A stretch of 56,070 bases of DNA from Moorena sp. SIO3I8 (GCF_010692325.1 NZ_JAAHHW010000040.1:1-56070); one strand, 5' to 3'. Positions 45,898-55,402 are shown, counted from the stretch's first letter. A program made the numbers and translations. The notes: generated by a model not told the origin, from the letters alone.

Positions 45898-47397
45898 CTA
45901 AGTCCTCCCAACACCCCTCGCCACACGAAAACCGACAAGGTTGTTGACGGCCTCGCGCGGGTTATAGAAGAGGCGGGAGGCAGAACGGCAATCCCTAGGA
46001 ATGCTGACCCAGGAGCCGCCCCGCAGTATACAATAATCACTATGATTATCATTAATAGACCAGATACTCCCATCTGTAGGGGCTCCAAAGTAATTACGAT
46101 GGCTTGGATCTCCACACCACTCCCAAACATTGCCGTGCATATCGTATAAGCCAAAGCCGTTGGGGTAACGAAAATGTCCTACTGGGGTAGTTTCTTCCCG
46201 ATATTCCCCTTTTGCTTCCTCTGCATAAGTATCGGAAGCAGCATAATTAGCAAATCTACTGGTTATGGTCTCTCCATAATGGAATGGTGTAGTAGTTCCT
46301 GCTCTACAGGCGTATTCCCATTCCGCTTCACTCGGTAATCTGTATTCAGTTCCTGTATACTCAGAAAGGCGATCGCAAAATTCCACCGCATCGTACCAAA
46401 TTACTCGCTCTACTGGTCGATTCTTTCCGTTAAATCTTGAAGGGTCTGGATCTAAGTCCCGGTTAACTTTTGGAAGCTTGGCCACAGCTCGCCATTGCGC
46501 CTGGGTTACCTGATATTTGCCCAGGAAGAAGGGTTGAATGCTTACTTGGTGTTGAGGTCTTTCGCTGTCATCACTCCCCCTCTCACTTTTCGGGGAACCC
46601 ATTAAGAAGCTTCCTTTTGGGATATACACCATCTCTAGGTCTACTCCATTCCCCAGATCTTGAGTTAAATAACTTGCTTGTTTATTTTCTCGCTTGATTG
46701 TTTCTCCTCTACGGTTAACTGTTACTACTTCAAAGGGAAACTGCTTTAAACCTTCGGGTTTGACTCGCTTTAAACTTTCTTCCCTCGAATTTGGCTTGAC
46801 AATCAGATCAGGTTGTGAATTGAAGTTTTGTTGGTGAGATAATAAATTAGAAACGTTATTGGCATTGTTTTCTAACCATTGCTTTAGTTGCTGAGCCTCT
46901 GAGGTGGGAATCTTTCCATTTACTAATAAACGATCGACAAATTTTACAATCCTTTTTTCATCATCAGTTGGTTGATGTATATCATCCAACTTTTTGATAA
47001 TATCATAAAAAGTGCCAGGAATTTTATCTCTCAAATTGGGACAACAATCTCTGTAAGCCTGTTGCATTTGTTTGATAACGGTTTTTTCTAAAGGCCCCAA
47101 TATATTGACTAAACTAGTCGTAATTTTAAACTTTTCCTGGATTGCGTTTAAATGAACATTATTTGGATTGTTTTCAAGTGCTCCATGAATTAATTCTTCT
47201 AACTGATTGTAACCCTGACAATGCTCTATTAATTTGTGAACGGTTTCCTTTAAATTCCCACCGCTAGCAATCTCGTTCAGATTTATATTTAATTCATAAA
47301 GCACCATCATTTCTAATTTAGTTTTATTAGGGAAAGCATTACACAGTGCTTCGTTTATTTTTTTGAGGAGATAACCAGGGGTATGTCCAGCATTCAT
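45898..47397 (-). CDS. EAD-like plus formylglycine-generating-enzyme-type (C-type-lectin fold) protein
   Basis: The first about 85 residues (LLKKINEALCNAFPNKTKLE onward) resemble effector-associated domain 1 of bacterial conflict systems; a second helical module spans about 95-190. After a linker comes an FGE-sulfatase/SUMF1 domain (about 255-495): MVYIPKGSFLMGS, YQVTQAQWRAV, YRLPSEAEWEYACRAGT, GLYDMHGNVWEWCGD and RGGSWVS...GFRVARG. The C-terminus has the form of a DGR variable region. EADs act as adaptors for NTPase or protease partners; the FGE fold here is probably a binding module, since DGR targets use it so. Next to AbiE and the nuclease system. Confidence 0.8.
   Translation of the reverse strand: MNAGHTPGYLLKKINEALCNAFPNKTKLEMMVLYELNINLNEIASGGNLKETVHKLIEHCQGYNQLEELIHGALENNPNNVHLNAIQEKFKITTSLVNILGPLEKTVIKQMQQAYRDCCPNLRDKIPGTFYDIIKKLDDIHQPTDDEKRIVKFVDRLLVNGKIPTSEAQQLKQWLENNANNVSNLLSHQQNFNSQPDLIVKPNSREESLKRVKPEGLKQFPFEVVTVNRRGETIKRENKQASYLTQDLGNGVDLEMVYIPKGSFLMGSPKSERGSDDSERPQHQVSIQPFFLGKYQVTQAQWRAVAKLPKVNRDLDPDPSRFNGKNRPVERVIWYDAVEFCDRLSEYTGTEYRLPSEAEWEYACRAGTTTPFHYGETITSRFANYAASDTYAEEAKGEYREETTPVGHFRYPNGFGLYDMHGNVWEWCGDPSHRNYFGAPTDGSIWSINDNHSDYCILRGGSWVSIPRDCRSASRLFYNPREAVNNLVGFRVARGVGRT
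45915..46023 (-). other. DGR variable-region-like C-terminal segment
   Basis: Codons for RGGSWVSIPRDCRSASRLFY and NPREAVNNLVGFRV fit the DGR target pattern RGGSWNNNPxNCRSAxRNNxNPxxRNNNIGFRV, with the varied residues (GTC AGC ATT, GAT, TCC, CTC TTC, GCC GTC) all explicable as adenine-to-any changes from AAC/AAT/TAC codons. No reverse transcriptase or template repeat is in the window. Confidence 0.55.
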
Positions 47398-47638
47398 TGA
47401 CGGTTAGTTCAAGACCTGTGAAAAATAGAATTTGATACTTTGACTCTAATTGAGTATATACACTGTGATTATACCGAATTCCGTAAATTTTCCTTTATTT
47501 ACTGGTATTTCCCAGCTGGTGGTGGCTTAGGGGTTAGGGAGCATGGAGCAGGGAACAGGAGAGGGCACCATATAAAAATAGAATTCTTGGTGGGTGGTCA
47601 AAACTTGTGATTATAAAAGACAAAAGTTCAAAGTGTTC
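47398..47638. other. Promoter region of the FGE gene
   Basis: AT-rich gap with a short GGGAGCATGGAGCAGGGAAC heptamer-like patch at about 47535-47565. The FGE gene promoter must lie near 47400-47470. Nothing else recognised. Confidence 0.4.
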
Positions 47639-48682
47639 TCACGATACCTGATTAACTTCTATTTCTAAGGCTGAAATCGCTTCTATGATTTCATCAAAGG
47701 GTGGAGCAGTACCTAACATCATGCCCTGCATTGCCTGATAATCAGTACTGAGAGCTTTTAGTAATTCTCCTTTCGGTAAGAGTTTTAGAGAGCCGGGAAT
47801 CGCTTCGTCTAATTTCATCCAGCTTCGATTAAACAGTTTTTTGGTGTACTGGCGTACATCTTCTCTTAATTGATGATTGGCAATGGCTGTCTTACCTGCT
47901 TCCTGACGGGAAATTATTGCTACATCATAATAATGACGTGACAGTCTCTGGCGATCACTGGGCAGGCGTTGTTCGTCTCGATAACCACAAGACCAACCAT
48001 GTAAGATCATGATTTTATCCCAAAAAGTTCTTTGAGGGTCGATGGTCGTTACATTTGCTACGGAAAAATTCCATTCTTCAAGTATCTCGGATAGATAGGG
48101 GGTAATAGTATGATTTTGATGGGGATCGAGCGCTGACCGTGCGCCTGCTTCTAGTTTGACACGGGGTTGAACGTAAGCAATGCTATCGGATGGAAATAAG
48201 CTCGGATACTGAAACAGCAGGGTTGAATTATCTGGATCGTCTTCATCGAGTACAATGCGACTCTCAGGCGAAATTACCCCAGCAACTTGTGATAAGTCAT
48301 CTTTAAGCTTGCCACAGATATACGTTGAAGCAGCTTGTTTTAGTTCGGACGCTAGTTTTTTTCGCCGCTTGCTAGAGATTCCAAGAGCAGAGGGATCGTT
48401 ATCCCCGGCAAAACCCAGATCGCTCCTGAATACCACCAGATCTACATCCTCGGAAAATCTACTAATGAGTTGATAAACCTTGGAAAGGGAAGTGCCGCCT
48501 TTAAACAATAGTCTGGGGTGTTCCTGGGGTAAGCCATTATAAAGGATATCCAGCACCAGGCACACCCAAAAATCCTTTTCTATATAGGTAGACAAGGTAT
48601 TGAGGGAATCGGCTGTTGACTCAAAAACATCGTTACGGTCTTGTGCTGGTAAATTGAGAAATTCTTCAAATGCTGGATTCAC
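47639..48682 (-). CDS. abiEii: AbiEii/AbiGii-family nucleotidyltransferase toxin
   Basis: A 347-residue toxin of the type IV abortive-infection AbiE system. The nucleotidyltransferase signature is LLFKGGTSLSKVYQL with RFSEDVDLVVF (G-S and D-x-D metal site), typical of the DNA polymerase beta-like fold. AbiEii transfers nucleotides (GTP in studied cases) and stops growth. It starts with GTG, sharing one base with the stop of the antitoxin gene (TAGTG), a hallmark of coupled translation in these pairs. Gene length fits the cyanobacterial subgroup. Confidence 0.9.
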   Translation of the reverse strand: MNPAFEEFLNLPAQDRNDVFESTADSLNTLSTYIEKDFWVCLVLDILYNGLPQEHPRLLFKGGTSLSKVYQLISRFSEDVDLVVFRSDLGFAGDNDPSALGISSKRRKKLASELKQAASTYICGKLKDDLSQVAGVISPESRIVLDEDDPDNSTLLFQYPSLFPSDSIAYVQPRVKLEAGARSALDPHQNHTITPYLSEILEEWNFSVANVTTIDPQRTFWDKIMILHGWSCGYRDEQRLPSDRQRLSRHYYDVAIISRQEAGKTAIANHQLREDVRQYTKKLFNRSWMKLDEAIPGSLKLLPKGELLKALSTDYQAMQGMMLGTAPPFDEIIEAISALEIEVNQVS

Positions 48683-49302
48683 TAGGAGACACCTTCACCC
48701 TCACTAACTTGACGTACAACGGGTGTCATCCAAGTTGGTAACAGCTTAATACCTTCTGCAAGATCTTCTTTGATGTCTGAAGACAACCGATTGTGTAGGG
48801 TATTAACCACATCTTTATCAGCAGCGATATTTTCGCCCAGCCAATATAAGGCCCTAACCACAGGCCCACCAGGACGGTTAGCCCATGCCATTAACCGTTG
48901 AGAGACATGACGTAGTTTGATGGTACGCCCACCAACTTGTAAAGTTCGGCTCGAACCATTCGTTATGTAGCTGTTCTGGGCGGGAACGGCATTGGTCAGA
49001 CCTAGCTGGTGGGCTGCAACAATGCCATCTGGCATGATTGATATACCATCCCGACGTGCCAGAGCTTCCACAACGGCATCAATGTTGGGTGGGGCAGGAC
49101 GCTTCAAGATATTGCTGGTGCGTGGATAGTCATATAAACCGCGACCAACGCGGCGCAAAAATCCTTGTTTCACCAGACGAGATAGCGCTTTATCTACAGC
49201 ATCACGACTGCCGAGATCTACAAAATCTTTGGGTGTGCAGACCCAACCACCGCGACCATGACCACGAACTCTGTTCAGGATTTTTTTTGCTATACCCTGC
49301 AT
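48682..49302 (-). CDS. abiEi: AbiEi-family antitoxin/transcriptional regulator (DUF6088-like)
   Basis: A 206-residue antitoxin. The N-terminal winged helix has GWVCTPKDFVDLGSRDAVDK and ALSRLVKQGFLRRVGRGLY, which is the AbiEi pattern; the C-terminal domain has GISIMPDGIVAAHQLGLTNA. AbiEi proteins repress their own operon and offset the toxin. It precedes and overlaps the toxin gene by one base. The promoter would lie just past 49302. Confidence 0.87.
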   Translation of the reverse strand: MQGIAKKILNRVRGHGRGGWVCTPKDFVDLGSRDAVDKALSRLVKQGFLRRVGRGLYDYPRTSNILKRPAPPNIDAVVEALARRDGISIMPDGIVAAHQLGLTNAVPAQNSYITNGSSRTLQVGGRTIKLRHVSQRLMAWANRPGGPVVRALYWLGENIAADKDVVNTLHNRLSSDIKEDLAEGIKLLPTWMTPVVRQVSEGEGVS

Positions 49303-49539
49303 CTTACGAAAGCTATGAATATAAAGTTCACGAAATATATTATGTCAGAATTATAGCCAATATTTCTGACTTTTTCAAGGCAGCTAACCCTGTATTAATT
49401 GCCCAAAGTCAGGATGTTGAGGTAACGAAGGTGAGTAGAACTGTCAGGATAGGTTCTATGACCCTTCGATAAAACTGTCAGATTAATCGAAAACCAACCC
49501 TTGATTCAGCAACGCCGCTGATAACTGATAGCTTAACTA

Positions 49540-50112
49540 CTAACCCCATACTAACACAGCATACACTCCATAGATAAAATAAACAGTAAGTACAATCGCA
49601 ATAATAATCCGAGCGCTTATCGAAGTGTGGCGTCTCCACAATACAAAGCATCCCACTATCACAGCCAACACTTCTAGGGGAGTAAAAATATGACCATAAT
49701 GACGAGAATCCCAATAAGACACAGGGCTTTCAAAGCGCCAATTTGACAATGGAAAAAAGTGACGGTGGGCATCGTCAGCATGGACAGGGAAATCTCCTAA
49801 CCCATGAAGAGCCATGCTAGCAAACATAGCAATCAGAAACGTTTCACCAAAATAGTAAGCTAACAATCCACCTAATAGTATCAGTGGAAAAGAATTGAAA
49901 ATATCGAAAAATACTTGCCAGCTTGGGTTATAATAAGATTCAGACCAGATTACGTTTTCAGGAATTCCTCTGATTAATTTTTCATATCCGTAAAAAATTA
50001 CCATTGGCAAATCCGGTAATATCGCACCGAACACAATTGGTAAATTATTTTCCGGCTTTCTTTTTTTTCCTAAAATCAGGAGATTGACGATGGCGTGAGC
50101 GGGAGTATTCAC
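49540..50112 (-). CDS. Integral membrane protein, possibly DUF457/YbcI-like metal-dependent hydrolase
   Basis: A 190-residue protein with about four hydrophobic segments. His/Asp pairs resemble the membrane-bound metal-hydrolase family: MNTPAHAIVNLL, GAILPDLPMV, MALHGLGDFPVHADDAHRHFFPL. The middle segment has WRFESPVSYWD and HYGHIFTPLEVLAV. Family assignment is from pattern only. It lies alone between AbiE and the repeat-filled gap before priA. Function unknown; a lipid or envelope hydrolase is a guess. Confidence 0.65.
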   Translation of the reverse strand: MNTPAHAIVNLLILGKKRKPENNLPIVFGAILPDLPMVIFYGYEKLIRGIPENVIWSESYYNPSWQVFFDIFNSFPLILLGGLLAYYFGETFLIAMFASMALHGLGDFPVHADDAHRHFFPLSNWRFESPVSYWDSRHYGHIFTPLEVLAVIVGCFVLWRRHTSISARIIIAIVLTVYFIYGVYAVLVWG

Positions 50113-50117
50113 AAATT

Positions 50118-50515
50118 AGGGAGTAGGGAGTAGGGAGTAGGGAGTAGGGAGTAGGGAATTAAGAATTGAGAATTAAGAATTAAGAATTAAGAATTAAGAA
50201 TTGGGAATTGGGAATTGGGAATCGGGAATCGGGAATCGGGAATTGGGAATCGGGAATCGGGAATTAAGAATTAAGAATTAAGAATTAAGAATTGGGAATT
50301 GGGAATCGGGAATCGGGAATCGGGAATCGGGAATCGGGAATCGAAATTATCACAATTTATTTAGGTTCCCTATAACTTTCAACTTTCAACTTTCAACTCC
50401 TAACTTTCAACCTTCAACCAGTTTTAAACCTTCAACCAACCTTAAGCCTTCAACCAACCTTCAACCTTCAACCTTCAACCTTCAACCTTCAACCAACTTT
50501 AAACCTTCAACCTAT
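50118..50515. repeat. Compound heptamer arrays
   Basis: Three families in sequence: GGGAGTA at about 50104-50157; GAATTAA / GGGAATT / GGGAATC blocks at about 50158-50342; then CAACTTT and CAACCTT blocks at about 50376-50515. Runs of one variant unit are contiguous and then switch, as expected from slippage with point change. The array ends just at the priA stop. Confidence 0.92.
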
Positions 50516-50517
50516 TT

Positions 50518-53103
50518 TCAGCTTATATTCAACGGATTAACATCAATAGTCAAGCTAATATCTGGAGGACACATATCCTGCAATTCCCGCCAATTCAGTA
50601 ACCTGGCGGGCACAGTAGGAGAAAACTTAAGCAAAATCTGCCATCGATAGCGACGAGCAACCCGAATCACACTGGCTGGTGCTGGTCCTAGGATATCGTA
50701 TTCGGCTTCAGGAGTATCTAACCTGTCCGCTAAATCCTCTGCTACCTTCTCCACCGCCACAGGATCCAATCCACTTATGCGCAACAGAATCAAATCACCA
50801 TAAGGGGGATAGTTCAGTGCTGCCCGTTGTTCCAATTCGTCCGAGATAAACGACTGATAATTATGAGTTTTGACAGCCTGAATCACAGGATGCTCTGGGG
50901 AATAAGTTTGAATAATCACCTGACCAGGGTCATCCCCACGACCGGCACGACCTGCTACCTGAGTTAAGGTTTGGAATGCCCGCTCGGATGCTCGATAGTC
51001 TGACAAATACAGTAGTCCATCTGCTGCTACCACTCCCACCAGTGTCACCTGAGCCAAATCTAATCCTTTGGTCAGCATTTGGGTTCCCACCAACAAGTCA
51101 GCTTCCCGATTAGCAAATTGAGTTAACAGAGTGCGATGAGCATTCTTGGTACGAGTGGTATCACTGTCAAATCGGATAATTCGCAACTCTGGAAACAGCT
51201 TCGCCAAATCTTGAACAACCCGCTGAGTACCACTGCCGAAAAATTTCAGGTAGGGAGAACTACATTCTGGACAACTACGGGGATGGAGTTGTCCGAAATT
51301 GCAATAGTGGCACCGCAATACTTGAGTAGCCCCTTCATGAGTATAGTGATAGGACAAGGAAACATCACAGTTAGGGCATTCCACCACATGACCACAACTA
51401 CGACAAGACACAAAGGTACTGTGTCCCCTGCGGGGGATAAATAAAATCCCTTGTTTCTCTTGTTCCTTTAGTCGTCTCAAGCTGTCTTGGAGAGAACGGC
51501 TAAAAATCGACCGATTACCAGCTTGTAACTCCTGCCTCATATCCACAATTTCCACCGGTGGCAGGGGTCTGGATTGAATCCGTTCCGGTAGGGATAAGTA
51601 ATGAGTGCTAAGTTCTGGATGCTGAGGAGGTGAACAGGTGAAGGGTTGAACCTCAGGAGCTGAAGAGGTCAGGGGATTAATTTCACTACCGATCTGACCA
51701 TCTCTCGCTCCCCCCATCACCTTAATACTGACCCAGCTTTCTACCGAAGGAGTAGCTGAACCTAAAATCAGAGGACAATTTTCTAATTCTGCTCGCCATT
51801 GGGCAACGGTGCGAGCGTGGTAGGTAGGAATGGGTTGGTCTTGCTTGAAGCTGGAGTCGTGTTCTTCATCTAAAACAATTAATCCCAACTGGGGCAAAGG
51901 GGCAAAAACAGCAGAACGAGTGCCAATCACCACTTGTGGCTCACCTGGAATCATCTGTCGCCAGGTATCATAGCGCTCCCCTTTATTCAAGGCACTGTGG
52001 TAAACCCGAACTTTATCACCAAAGCGAGCCCGGAAACGGTCAGTAATTTGAGGAGTTAAGCCAATTTCCGGCACCAACACCAAAGCGGATTTCCCTTGCG
52101 CTAGGATTGGTGCGATCGCTTGTAGATAGACCTCCGTTTTCCCAGACCCAGTCACCCCATGCAACAGCACTTGGGCAAAGCCATCGAGATTATTAATCAG
52201 GTCTAATGCATGGGATTGGGCATTTGTCAAGTTTTTGGGGGCATCTGTAGCCATGGTTGGTGAAGTCGCACTGCGCAATACTTCCCTAGGCTCAATCACC
52301 ACATATCCCTTATCTTCCAAAGAATTTATAGTTGACGAACTAACATTACAAATTTGTGATAGTTCACTCAACCACAAATCTCCTCCACGACGGCGTAGCA
52401 CCTCCAATACTTCCCGTTGCCGTCGAGTCAGATCAGGCCGATTGAGATTACCCACCAGAGTCACAGCTTTCTTGAGCTTAGGACGAGTTGGCTTAGGAGC
52501 TTCCAGATAACTTTCTACCCAACCTCGCTTGAGCAGGTGACGTAATCCTGCTTTAGCCCCCTTTACCTGACGTTGGAGGTATTGCCAGCTGTAATCCCCA
52601 TTGGGTTTAGCCTGGAGAATCTCCAAAATCTTACTTGCGGCTGAATTATTGACAAAGACATGAGCCTCTTTAGGCAAGACCGAGGAATTGAGGCGAATTC
52701 GACGCTGCGATCGCCCTAACAGTCCTGGAGGTAAGGCAGACCGAATCACTTGGATTAGAGGGGTGCAGTAGTACTGAGCCACCCGCTCTAACAGTTGGCA
52801 GTAGGAACTTGGAAAGAAACCGGGACTGATCACCTCCTCTACGTCCTTAATTTTCTCCAGTGGTAAGTTTGGGGGTGGAGAGTCTACAATCCGAATAGCG
52901 ATCGCTCCTAGCTGTTGAGTCCCGAATGACACACTCAGAACATCTCCAGGATTGATTGAAACATCCAATGCATTACGATAAGTATATATACCTTGGACTC
53001 CTGGACAATCTACTAGGACTTCAACCCACTTTTCTTGGCCACCACCAGAAAAGTAAAGTGCTCTAGGCTCAGCTAACAGTAGACCTAAAGGAGGATTAGA
53101 CAT
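50518..53103 (-). CDS. priA: Primosomal protein N' (replication restart helicase PriA)
   Basis: An 861-residue SF2 helicase that reloads the replisome at stalled forks. Walker A is LLHGVTGSGKTEVYLQAI, DEEH box is LIVLDEEHDSSFKQD, and the zinc region has CRSCGHVVECPNC, CHYCN and CPECSS in order. Motif V/VI are in DLLVGTQMLTKGLDLAQVTL and QVAGRAGRGDDPG. The N-terminal 3'-DNA-binding domain and C-terminal domain are present, so the protein is full length; the insert at about 460-500 (NPLTSSAPEVQPFTCSPPQH) is lineage variation. Confidence 0.95.
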   Translation of the reverse strand: MSNPPLGLLLAEPRALYFSGGGQEKWVEVLVDCPGVQGIYTYRNALDVSINPGDVLSVSFGTQQLGAIAIRIVDSPPPNLPLEKIKDVEEVISPGFFPSSYCQLLERVAQYYCTPLIQVIRSALPPGLLGRSQRRIRLNSSVLPKEAHVFVNNSAASKILEILQAKPNGDYSWQYLQRQVKGAKAGLRHLLKRGWVESYLEAPKPTRPKLKKAVTLVGNLNRPDLTRRQREVLEVLRRRGGDLWLSELSQICNVSSSTINSLEDKGYVVIEPREVLRSATSPTMATDAPKNLTNAQSHALDLINNLDGFAQVLLHGVTGSGKTEVYLQAIAPILAQGKSALVLVPEIGLTPQITDRFRARFGDKVRVYHSALNKGERYDTWRQMIPGEPQVVIGTRSAVFAPLPQLGLIVLDEEHDSSFKQDQPIPTYHARTVAQWRAELENCPLILGSATPSVESWVSIKVMGGARDGQIGSEINPLTSSAPEVQPFTCSPPQHPELSTHYLSLPERIQSRPLPPVEIVDMRQELQAGNRSIFSRSLQDSLRRLKEQEKQGILFIPRRGHSTFVSCRSCGHVVECPNCDVSLSYHYTHEGATQVLRCHYCNFGQLHPRSCPECSSPYLKFFGSGTQRVVQDLAKLFPELRIIRFDSDTTRTKNAHRTLLTQFANREADLLVGTQMLTKGLDLAQVTLVGVVAADGLLYLSDYRASERAFQTLTQVAGRAGRGDDPGQVIIQTYSPEHPVIQAVKTHNYQSFISDELEQRAALNYPPYGDLILLRISGLDPVAVEKVAEDLADRLDTPEAEYDILGPAPASVIRVARRYRWQILLKFSPTVPARLLNWRELQDMCPPDISLTIDVNPLNIS

Positions 53104-53572
53104 AGGGCAGCTTTAGTTTGGGAAGGCTCCTATTCTATCACTATTGATAGATAGGAAAATTCTAAAATATGTGAGATTCTGTTTCCAGAGTCAAAATCAA
53201 TAATAAAAGCAATGGGAAGAGAATTATCTCTCCTGCCGTCACCCTAGAGTTTAACTAAAATATATGTAATTAAACATTTCGTAATTACAGATACAATTAG
53301 CCAAACTGCTTCTGGTAAGCTTAAAACCATTAATTTATAATCACGTCAATCACACATCAACTACTTGAAGCAGGTTGGGTCACTGAGCTTTGAGGGTATG
53401 GAGCGTGTTTTGGCTGCTCTGTCTAGAGTATTAACTTCTTTGTGAAACCAGCAACACCAATTTTTGATAATAGACTTTTCATTAACGGCCAATTTTCAGC
53501 AACAGACAGCCTCAATCCCTCAAGGCAAGGGTTTTAACAAACTTAAAATACACTTGCAACTCACACATCCCT
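53104..53572. promoter_or_regulatory. Divergent promoter region of priA and sigma factor gene
   Basis: A 469-bp AT-rich gap between divergent start codons. Both promoters must be here. I see no repeat array, palindrome or clear -35/-10 pair that I would commit to; the long leader before the sigma gene suggests 5' UTR control. Confidence 0.5.
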
Positions 53573-54694
53573 ATGAATATTACAGAATTAAACCACACTC
53601 ATACAATGCCGTCTACGGAAGAGAAGGATTTTTATGTTACTGACCACATTGAGCCAGAGGAAACAGATTTACAGCGTGTAGCCGTCGAATTCACCGAAGA
53701 CGATGAACTAGTGGTCTCTACTTCCCATAATTTCCGGAAAAGCGGCTCTGATGACACAGTGGGTGCATTCTTTAAGGAGATGGCTCGTTACCCATTGCTC
53801 AAGCCAGACGAAGAGGTAGATTTAGCCCGTCGGGTTAAGTTCCTAGTAGAAATCGACCAACTCCGCAACAGCTTACAGGAAAAGTTAGACCGTAAACCAA
53901 CCAAGGCTGAGGTAGCTGCAGCGGTCGAGATGACAGAACGTCAGTTGGAGGGGAATTTATATCGCGGTCGTGTGGCAAAACGCAAGATGATTCGCTCGAA
54001 CTTGCGCTTAGTGGTTTCAATTGCTAAACGATATATTAATCGCGGTGTACCATTTCTAGATTTGATTCAAGAAGGTGCGTTGGGCTTAAACCGAGCAGCA
54101 GAAAAGTTTGACCCAGATAAGGGTTACAAGTTTTCTACCTATGCTTATTGGTGGATTCGTCAAGCGATTACTCGTACTATTGCCAATGATGCCCGAACTA
54201 TTCGTCTACCAATCCACATTGTAGAAAAGCTCAATAAACTTAAAAAAGCTCAGCGGGAACTTAAACAGCAACTCCAGCGCAATCCTAATGAAATAGAACT
54301 TGCTCAAGCCCTAGAAATTTCCCTCTCCCATTTGCGTCAGTTACTAGAATTGCGTAGGCGCTCCCTTTCTTTGAATCACAGAGTTGGTAAAGGGGAAGAC
54401 ACAGAACTGATGGATTTGCTCGAAGACAATGATCTACGATTGCCCGAAGATAAGATGAATGAATCCATGATGCGCCAGGAGATTTGGGAAGTTCTCAGTG
54501 ATGTCCTGACTGAGCGGGAAAAAGATGTGATTTCTCTACGCTATGGTTTAGCCAGCAGTGAACCCTACACCCTAGAAGAAGTAGGAGGCATGTTCAATCT
54601 CTCTCGGGAACGGGTGCGTCAGATTCAAAGCAAGGCCATGCGTAAGCTACGCCGTCCGCAAGTGGCTCGACGGCTTAGAGACTGGTTGACCTAG
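53573..54694 (+). CDS. RpoD-family group 2 sigma factor
   Basis: A 373-residue sigma-70. Region 1.2 is DTVGAFFKEMARYPLLKPDE, region 2 is RSNLRLVVSIAKRYINRGVPFLDLIQEG with KFSTYAYWWIRQAITRTIAN (2.4), region 3 is RTIRLPIHIVEKLNKLKK, and region 4 ends SRERVRQIQSKAMRKLR. It lacks the long N-terminus of primary SigA, so it is a non-essential group 2 factor for stress or nutrient responses. The MARYPLLKPDEE form suggests SigC-like, but I would not fix the letter without an alignment. LALNRAAE replaces the usual GLxRAxEKFD start by LGLNRAAEKFD, a mild change. Confidence 0.9.
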   Translation: MNITELNHTHTMPSTEEKDFYVTDHIEPEETDLQRVAVEFTEDDELVVSTSHNFRKSGSDDTVGAFFKEMARYPLLKPDEEVDLARRVKFLVEIDQLRNSLQEKLDRKPTKAEVAAAVEMTERQLEGNLYRGRVAKRKMIRSNLRLVVSIAKRYINRGVPFLDLIQEGALGLNRAAEKFDPDKGYKFSTYAYWWIRQAITRTIANDARTIRLPIHIVEKLNKLKKAQRELKQQLQRNPNEIELAQALEISLSHLRQLLELRRRSLSLNHRVGKGEDTELMDLLEDNDLRLPEDKMNESMMRQEIWEVLSDVLTEREKDVISLRYGLASSEPYTLEEVGGMFNLSRERVRQIQSKAMRKLRRPQVARRLRDWLT

Positions 54695-54739
54695 TGCAGC
54701 AGGTCTTAGGTCAGCTCGTGACTGCTGGATAAATTTGGT

Positions 54740-54828
54740 GATGTCGAAATCAGGTAATTCCGGTTAATTAGTTACCAAATAATCTCTGGCTAAATAATCT
54801 CTTGTCAATTAGACACTCCCCGGTCATT
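54740..54828. repeat. Copy of dispersed CCGGTTAATTA repeat
   Basis: TTCCGGTTAATTAGTTACCA followed by AATAATCTCTG matches the sequence at about 1167-1200 (GTCCGGTTAATTACTTTCCA then AATAATCCCTG). It adjoins the right end of the decayed TnpB element. Confidence 0.65.
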
Positions 54829-54830
54829 AG

Positions 54831-54864
54831 ACGCGGGGAGTGTCAATTCAACCAGGTTGCATTA
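54831..54864 (-). mobile_element. Right end of decayed IS200/IS605-type element
   Basis: Reverse complement reads GACACTCCCCGCGT...GACCGGGGAGTGTC, matching the right end of the intact element at 18560-18588 apart from the hairpin loop. It faces the tnpB N-terminal fragment at 55444-55674, whose left end is at about 55781-55834. Confidence 0.75.
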
Positions 54865-55042
54865 AACTATAGCAAGGGAAGCATGGTTTAGGACATAGTC
54901 TTTTGCTTGAAAGGGAGCAGGGACTGAGGCCGTTGGCCAAAGTGTTGATTTAGCATAACAAGTACGGAAGAGCCTTAATTGTCTGTAGGAGACTAAGCAG
55001 AATTAGAAGGCTAGCCACTGTTGACGATTTTATCCAAATATC

Positions 55043-55402
55043 TTGCAGTATCTCCAAAAATATGTTAGACTTTGATTATGAATCTAGTGTCAAAGAAAAC
55101 ATTCTGGTTCCTTGAATTGAAGCCGAAAACCAAAGCAAACCATGATAGTGGTTGCGTTTTCTATTAAACACAGATTTATGCGCCTTGAGCGGAACAAAAC
55201 CTATCTTGGCCTTGGGAGATACCCCCTGGCTGCGAGAGCAGCTTGCATTAGTGGGCTAAAATCTGCAAAGTAGATTTTGGTAGCTAAAAAGTATCGGAAC
55301 AGGTATTCGGCTCTATTAAGTTGACTTTTTAAGTGGTTTTGGATGTAGGCAATATTGTCAATAGGTAGGTCTTGTTGAAAAAAATAGACCTATCTTTTTT
55401 TT
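55043..55402 (+). ncRNA. Candidate non-coding RNA with promoter and strong terminator
   Basis: A sigma-70 style promoter, TTGCAG (55043-55048), 17-bp spacer, TAGACT (55066-55071), is followed by about 320 bases with no open frame. Hairpins include GCTGC-GAGA-GCAGC (55229-55242) and AAAATCT-GCAAAGT-AGATTTT (55258-55278). The end is an intrinsic terminator: AGGTAGGTCT/AGACCTATCT (55363-55372 with 55386-55395) and T8 (55395-55402). I do not recognise the RNA family; 6S was considered but cannot be shown. It sits between the two ends of the decayed element. Confidence 0.45.
55363..55402 (+). terminator. Intrinsic terminator with T8 tract
   Basis: Ten-pair stem with one G-U pair and a 13-base loop, directly followed by eight T. 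The most convincing terminator in the window, on the plus strand where no protein gene ends. Confidence 0.85.

Noticed and set aside
45898-47397. A complete DGR in the window
   Set aside because: No reverse transcriptase, accessory gene or template repeat is present; only a target-like C-terminus.
49038-49472. 144-codon plus-strand frame opposite abiEi
   Set aside because: Antisense shadow of abiEi; composition (His/Cys/Tyr-rich) is not protein-like.
50158-50515. Heptamer array as CRISPR or as a gene
   Set aside because: Pure 7-bp tandem units without spacers; codon content is meaningless.
55083-55402. Calling the candidate RNA 6S RNA, RNase P or tmRNA
   Set aside because: No RNase P or tmRNA conserved cores; a 6S fold could not be established by eye, so the family was left open.
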